DNA from: JALYXS01 sp051003795
GTDB taxonomy: Bacteria; Acidobacteriota; Terriglobia; Bryobacterales; Bryobacteraceae
Reading direction: 5' to 3'
Assembly: GCA_051003795.1 (NCBI GenBank)
Contig: JBPCKZ010000071.1
Coordinates: forward strand, 1 to 7,749
DNA length: 7,749 nt
The notes beneath the pieces are model-generated. The model saw nothing but the letters and a program-made list of their open reading frames with translations. It made no database searches and had not been told where the DNA came from. Below, one piece after another: positions 5,765 to 7,749 of this stretch. The stretch's first letter is position 1; every line of letters begins with the position of its first letter. A program made the translations under genes and the position numbers.

Positions 5765-7656
5765 TGTTTTTCCTCAACCTCACGCTCGGACAATTCCTGG
5801 TATTATTCGGCTCGATCTCGGCCATCGCGCTTGCCCTCTATTTGCTTGATCGCTCCCGCCGCCGACAGGTTGTCTCCACGCTCCGCTTTTGGGCGGCAGC
5901 CGAGAAACCCACCGCCGTCGTCCGCCGCAAACGGGTCCAGCAGCCCCTCTCGCTGTTGCTACAACTCTTGAGCATGCTCCTTTTATTGCTTGCGATCGCC
6001 CAGTTGCGTGTCGGCGCGCAAGGCGGCAAACGGCGCGATCACGTCCTGATCCTCGATACTTCCGCGTGGATGGACGCCCGCACGCGCAAGACGACTCTGA
6101 TGGATACCGCACGGTCGCGCGCTCTGGCGTATGTTAAGGCACTTCCCGCCGGGGATCGCGTGATGCTGGTGCGGGCCGATGCGCTCGCCACGCCGGCAAC
6201 GGCCTTTGAATCGAATCGCAAGGTGGTGGAGAATGCAATCGCGCGTTCGCAGCCGGGATCGACCGCGCTCAATCTGGATCAGGCGCTGGAGTTTGCGCGA
6301 ACCGCGCAGAACATGGGCGGACGGCGCGCGGGCGAGATCGCGTATGTGGGCAGCGGACACGTTTCCGAGCATGGAGGGGCAAGTATCTCGCCGCCCAACC
6401 TTCGCGTACTGCAGATCGACGACAGCGTGCAAGACTGCGGTATCCGCAAAATGGGCCTGCGCCGTTCGAATGCCGACCCGGGCGTTTGGGACATCTACGT
6501 ATCGGCTCGAAACTATGCTCTCAACTCCGGCTCCGCTCCGCGCCAGGTCACGCTCGCGCTCGCGTTCGGCGGCGCGCCCGTTGGCGTGCGGCGGCTGACC
6601 CTGCCTCCGGGGGCCGAGCGCGAAGCTGTCTTCACGCATAGGACGCATGCGGCGGGGCTGCTCGAGGCGCGCCTCATTCCGGGAGACGCGTTTCCCAGCG
6701 ACGATCGCGCGGTGCTTGAAATTCCAGCCCTCGCGACGCTGAAGGTCACCGTCTATTCGAATACGCCCGATTTGCTGCGTCCCTTTCTTGAAGCGAATCC
6801 ACGGGTAACCGCGGTGTTCCGGAGCGTCGGGCAATATAAGCCCGACGACAGCGGCCTGGTGATCCTCGACCGGTTCCGCCCCGCTACGCGGCCCAAGGCC
6901 GATACGATTTGGATCGACCCGCCCGCGAGCGATTCCCCGGTCCCGGTGAAGATGCGGGTGAAGAATCCGGAATCGATCCGCTGGGCGTCCGACGATCCGC
7001 TGGGGGCCGGATTGCGGACGCGCGACGTCCGCCTCGATGCGGCGTCGGTCTTCGCGGCGCTGCCAGGAGATATTCATGTGGCGGAAACCGGGAGCGGGCC
7101 TATCATTCTGGCGCGGCCGGGAAATCCGAAGATGGTGCTGTTCGGCTTTCATCCGGCGCTCACGGCGATGCGGTACGAATTGGCGACCCCGCTGCTGTTC
7201 GCGAATATTCTGAGATGGATTGCGCCCGATACCTACCGCACGCTCGATCTTGCCGTGCGGAGCGTCGGGACGGTCAGCGTGCCATTGGACGCGATCGTCC
7301 CGCCGGGCGATGTGAAAGTTCTGCAGGCGGATGGAACGCCGATTCCGTTTACGCTGCGGGACCGATCGCTGCATTTCTTTTCGGGAACGCGCGGCACGGC
7401 GCGGGTGATTGTGGGCGACCGAGAATCGGTGTATTCGTTGACGCTGCCGGAGATGTGGGAGACGAAATGGACGCCGCCCGCAACCGCGCGGCGCGGAATT
7501 CCGAGCTTCCGGGACCGCATGGGGGGATCGCGCGATGTTTGGGAGTTGCTGGCGATTCTCGGCGCGGTGGGACTGTTGGTCGAGTGGACCTTGTTCGGCC
7601 GCTTGCGGCGCGGGCGATTGTTCACCTTGAAACCCAAACAGCGAGCCGCCGCATGA
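5764..7656 (+). CDS. BatA-like membrane protein with VWA domain (degenerate MIDAS)
   Basis: A 630-residue inner-membrane protein from GTG 5764, overlapping the DUF58 stop by one base. The N-terminus matches the BatA/aerotolerance N-terminal domain: a helix at about 8-28, the basic stretch DRSRRRQVV, then a second helix at about 61-81. A VWA domain follows (about 92-260), probably periplasmic, but its metal site is altered: DTSAW at 98-102 has Trp102 where the third residue of D-x-S-x-S should be Ser. Thr167 is kept, and the usual late 'TDG' aspartate is replaced (YVGSG, 194-198). A region resembling the class-I glutamine amidotransferase-like fold seen in BatA relatives (about 325-400: LVILDRFRP, WIDPP) comes next, and a final helix at about 592-612 ends in a basic tail. 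It is probably a membrane anchor for a MoxR/DUF58 complex. In Bacteroides, Bat proteins were linked to aerotolerance; that role should not be assumed here. The start is fixed by the coupling and by the first helix. Confidence 0.9.
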   Translation: MFFLNLTLGQFLVLFGSISAIALALYLLDRSRRRQVVSTLRFWAAAEKPTAVVRRKRVQQPLSLLLQLLSMLLLLLAIAQLRVGAQGGKRRDHVLILDTSAWMDARTRKTTLMDTARSRALAYVKALPAGDRVMLVRADALATPATAFESNRKVVENAIARSQPGSTALNLDQALEFARTAQNMGGRRAGEIAYVGSGHVSEHGGASISPPNLRVLQIDDSVQDCGIRKMGLRRSNADPGVWDIYVSARNYALNSGSAPRQVTLALAFGGAPVGVRRLTLPPGAEREAVFTHRTHAAGLLEARLIPGDAFPSDDRAVLEIPALATLKVTVYSNTPDLLRPFLEANPRVTAVFRSVGQYKPDDSGLVILDRFRPATRPKADTIWIDPPASDSPVPVKMRVKNPESIRWASDDPLGAGLRTRDVRLDAASVFAALPGDIHVAETGSGPIILARPGNPKMVLFGFHPALTAMRYELATPLLFANILRWIAPDTYRTLDLAVRSVGTVSVPLDAIVPPGDVKVLQADGTPIPFTLRDRSLHFFSGTRGTARVIVGDRESVYSLTLPEMWETKWTPPATARRGIPSFRDRMGGSRDVWELLAILGAVGLLVEWTLFGRLRRGRLFTLKPKQRAAA

Positions 7657-7670
7657 CCCGGTTTTGTGGC

Positions 7671-7749
7671 GCGGGCACTCGTGCCTGCCGTGTCCACACT
7701 CGTGTGGACACAGCTTTTCCGCCGCTTCGGGAACAAGTGTCCACACGAG
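7671..7749. repeat. REP-like cluster of CACTCGTG palindromes
   Basis: Just 14 bases after the BatA-like stop are two adjacent inverted repeats sharing the core CACTCGTG. The first is GGCAC-TC-GTGCC (7674-7685, extendable to 7671-7688 with one G-T pair). The second is GTGTCCACAC-TC-GTGTGGACAC (7690-7711, a perfect 10-bp stem). GTGTCCACAC occurs again at 7737-7746, followed by GAG at the window edge, so the array probably goes on. This is the form of a REP/BIME-type intergenic repeat. The second hairpin followed by AGCTTTT could also act as a weak transcription terminator for the operon. Confidence 0.7.

Noticed and set aside
5983..7746. A minus-strand open frame of 587 codons
   Set aside because: It is an antisense shadow of the BatA-like gene in GC-rich DNA; its product is full of Arg, His and Pro with no domain, while the plus strand has clear helices and a VWA domain.
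7653..7749. A gene starting at the ATG that overlaps the BatA-like stop (ATGA)
   Set aside because: The frame is open to the window end, but it consists of the palindromic repeats and gives a low-complexity Arg/Cys/Thr-rich peptide with no recognisable domain; the edge prevents a firm decision.

Overview
The window looks like a piece of an Acidobacteriota genome, most probably of the Solibacter/Bryobacterales type. This rests on gene content and protein style, not on a marker gene. The clues are high GC, a membrane-anchored S41 peptidase of a type I associate with that group, a LamG protein ending in the 'WIATEY(S/N)NQ' tail, the MoxR-DUF58-VWA gene order, and short CACTCGTG-centred palindromes between genes. 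Phylum-level confidence is moderate.

Layout from left to right. Positions 1-552 (+) hold the C-terminal end of a LamG/concanavalin-A-like protein whose start lies outside the window. Positions 553-801 are a non-coding gap containing a worn-down C-terminal scrap of what looks like an ISL3-family transposase (about 641-786). Positions 802-2007 (-) encode a C-terminal-processing-type S41 peptidase with an N-terminal membrane anchor and a PDZ domain. It keeps the catalytic serine but lacks the lysine and glutamine of the usual active site. Positions about 2150-2879 (+) are a decayed NRAMP-type metal transporter gene: the protein can be followed through three reading frames, with stops and internal deletions. 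The long open frame at 2260-2850 is the largest surviving segment of it, not an independent gene.

Positions 2895-3821 (+) encode a secreted two-domain cupin whose second domain has complete metal ligands and whose first does not. Positions 3866-7656 (+) form a tight three-gene operon: a MoxR-type AAA+ ATPase, a DUF58 protein with a complete MIDAS metal site, and a BatA-like membrane protein with a VWA domain and a broken MIDAS. The last two genes overlap by one base (TAGTG). In known MoxR systems the ATPase acts on or with the VWA/DUF58 partners in assembly or maturation of envelope or metalloenzyme complexes; the client here is unknown. After the operon, 7671-7749 hold two adjacent palindromes and a partial third copy, a REP-like element that may also help end transcription.

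No clear Shine-Dalgarno sequence precedes any of the five gene starts visible here, and two genes have a -10-like hexamer only 6-9 bases before the start codon, which suggests leaderless or SD-independent translation. No RNA gene, CRISPR array or clearly new multi-gene defence or biosynthetic system was seen. The most interesting items are the S41 protein with the altered active site, the NRAMP relic and the terminal palindromic repeat.
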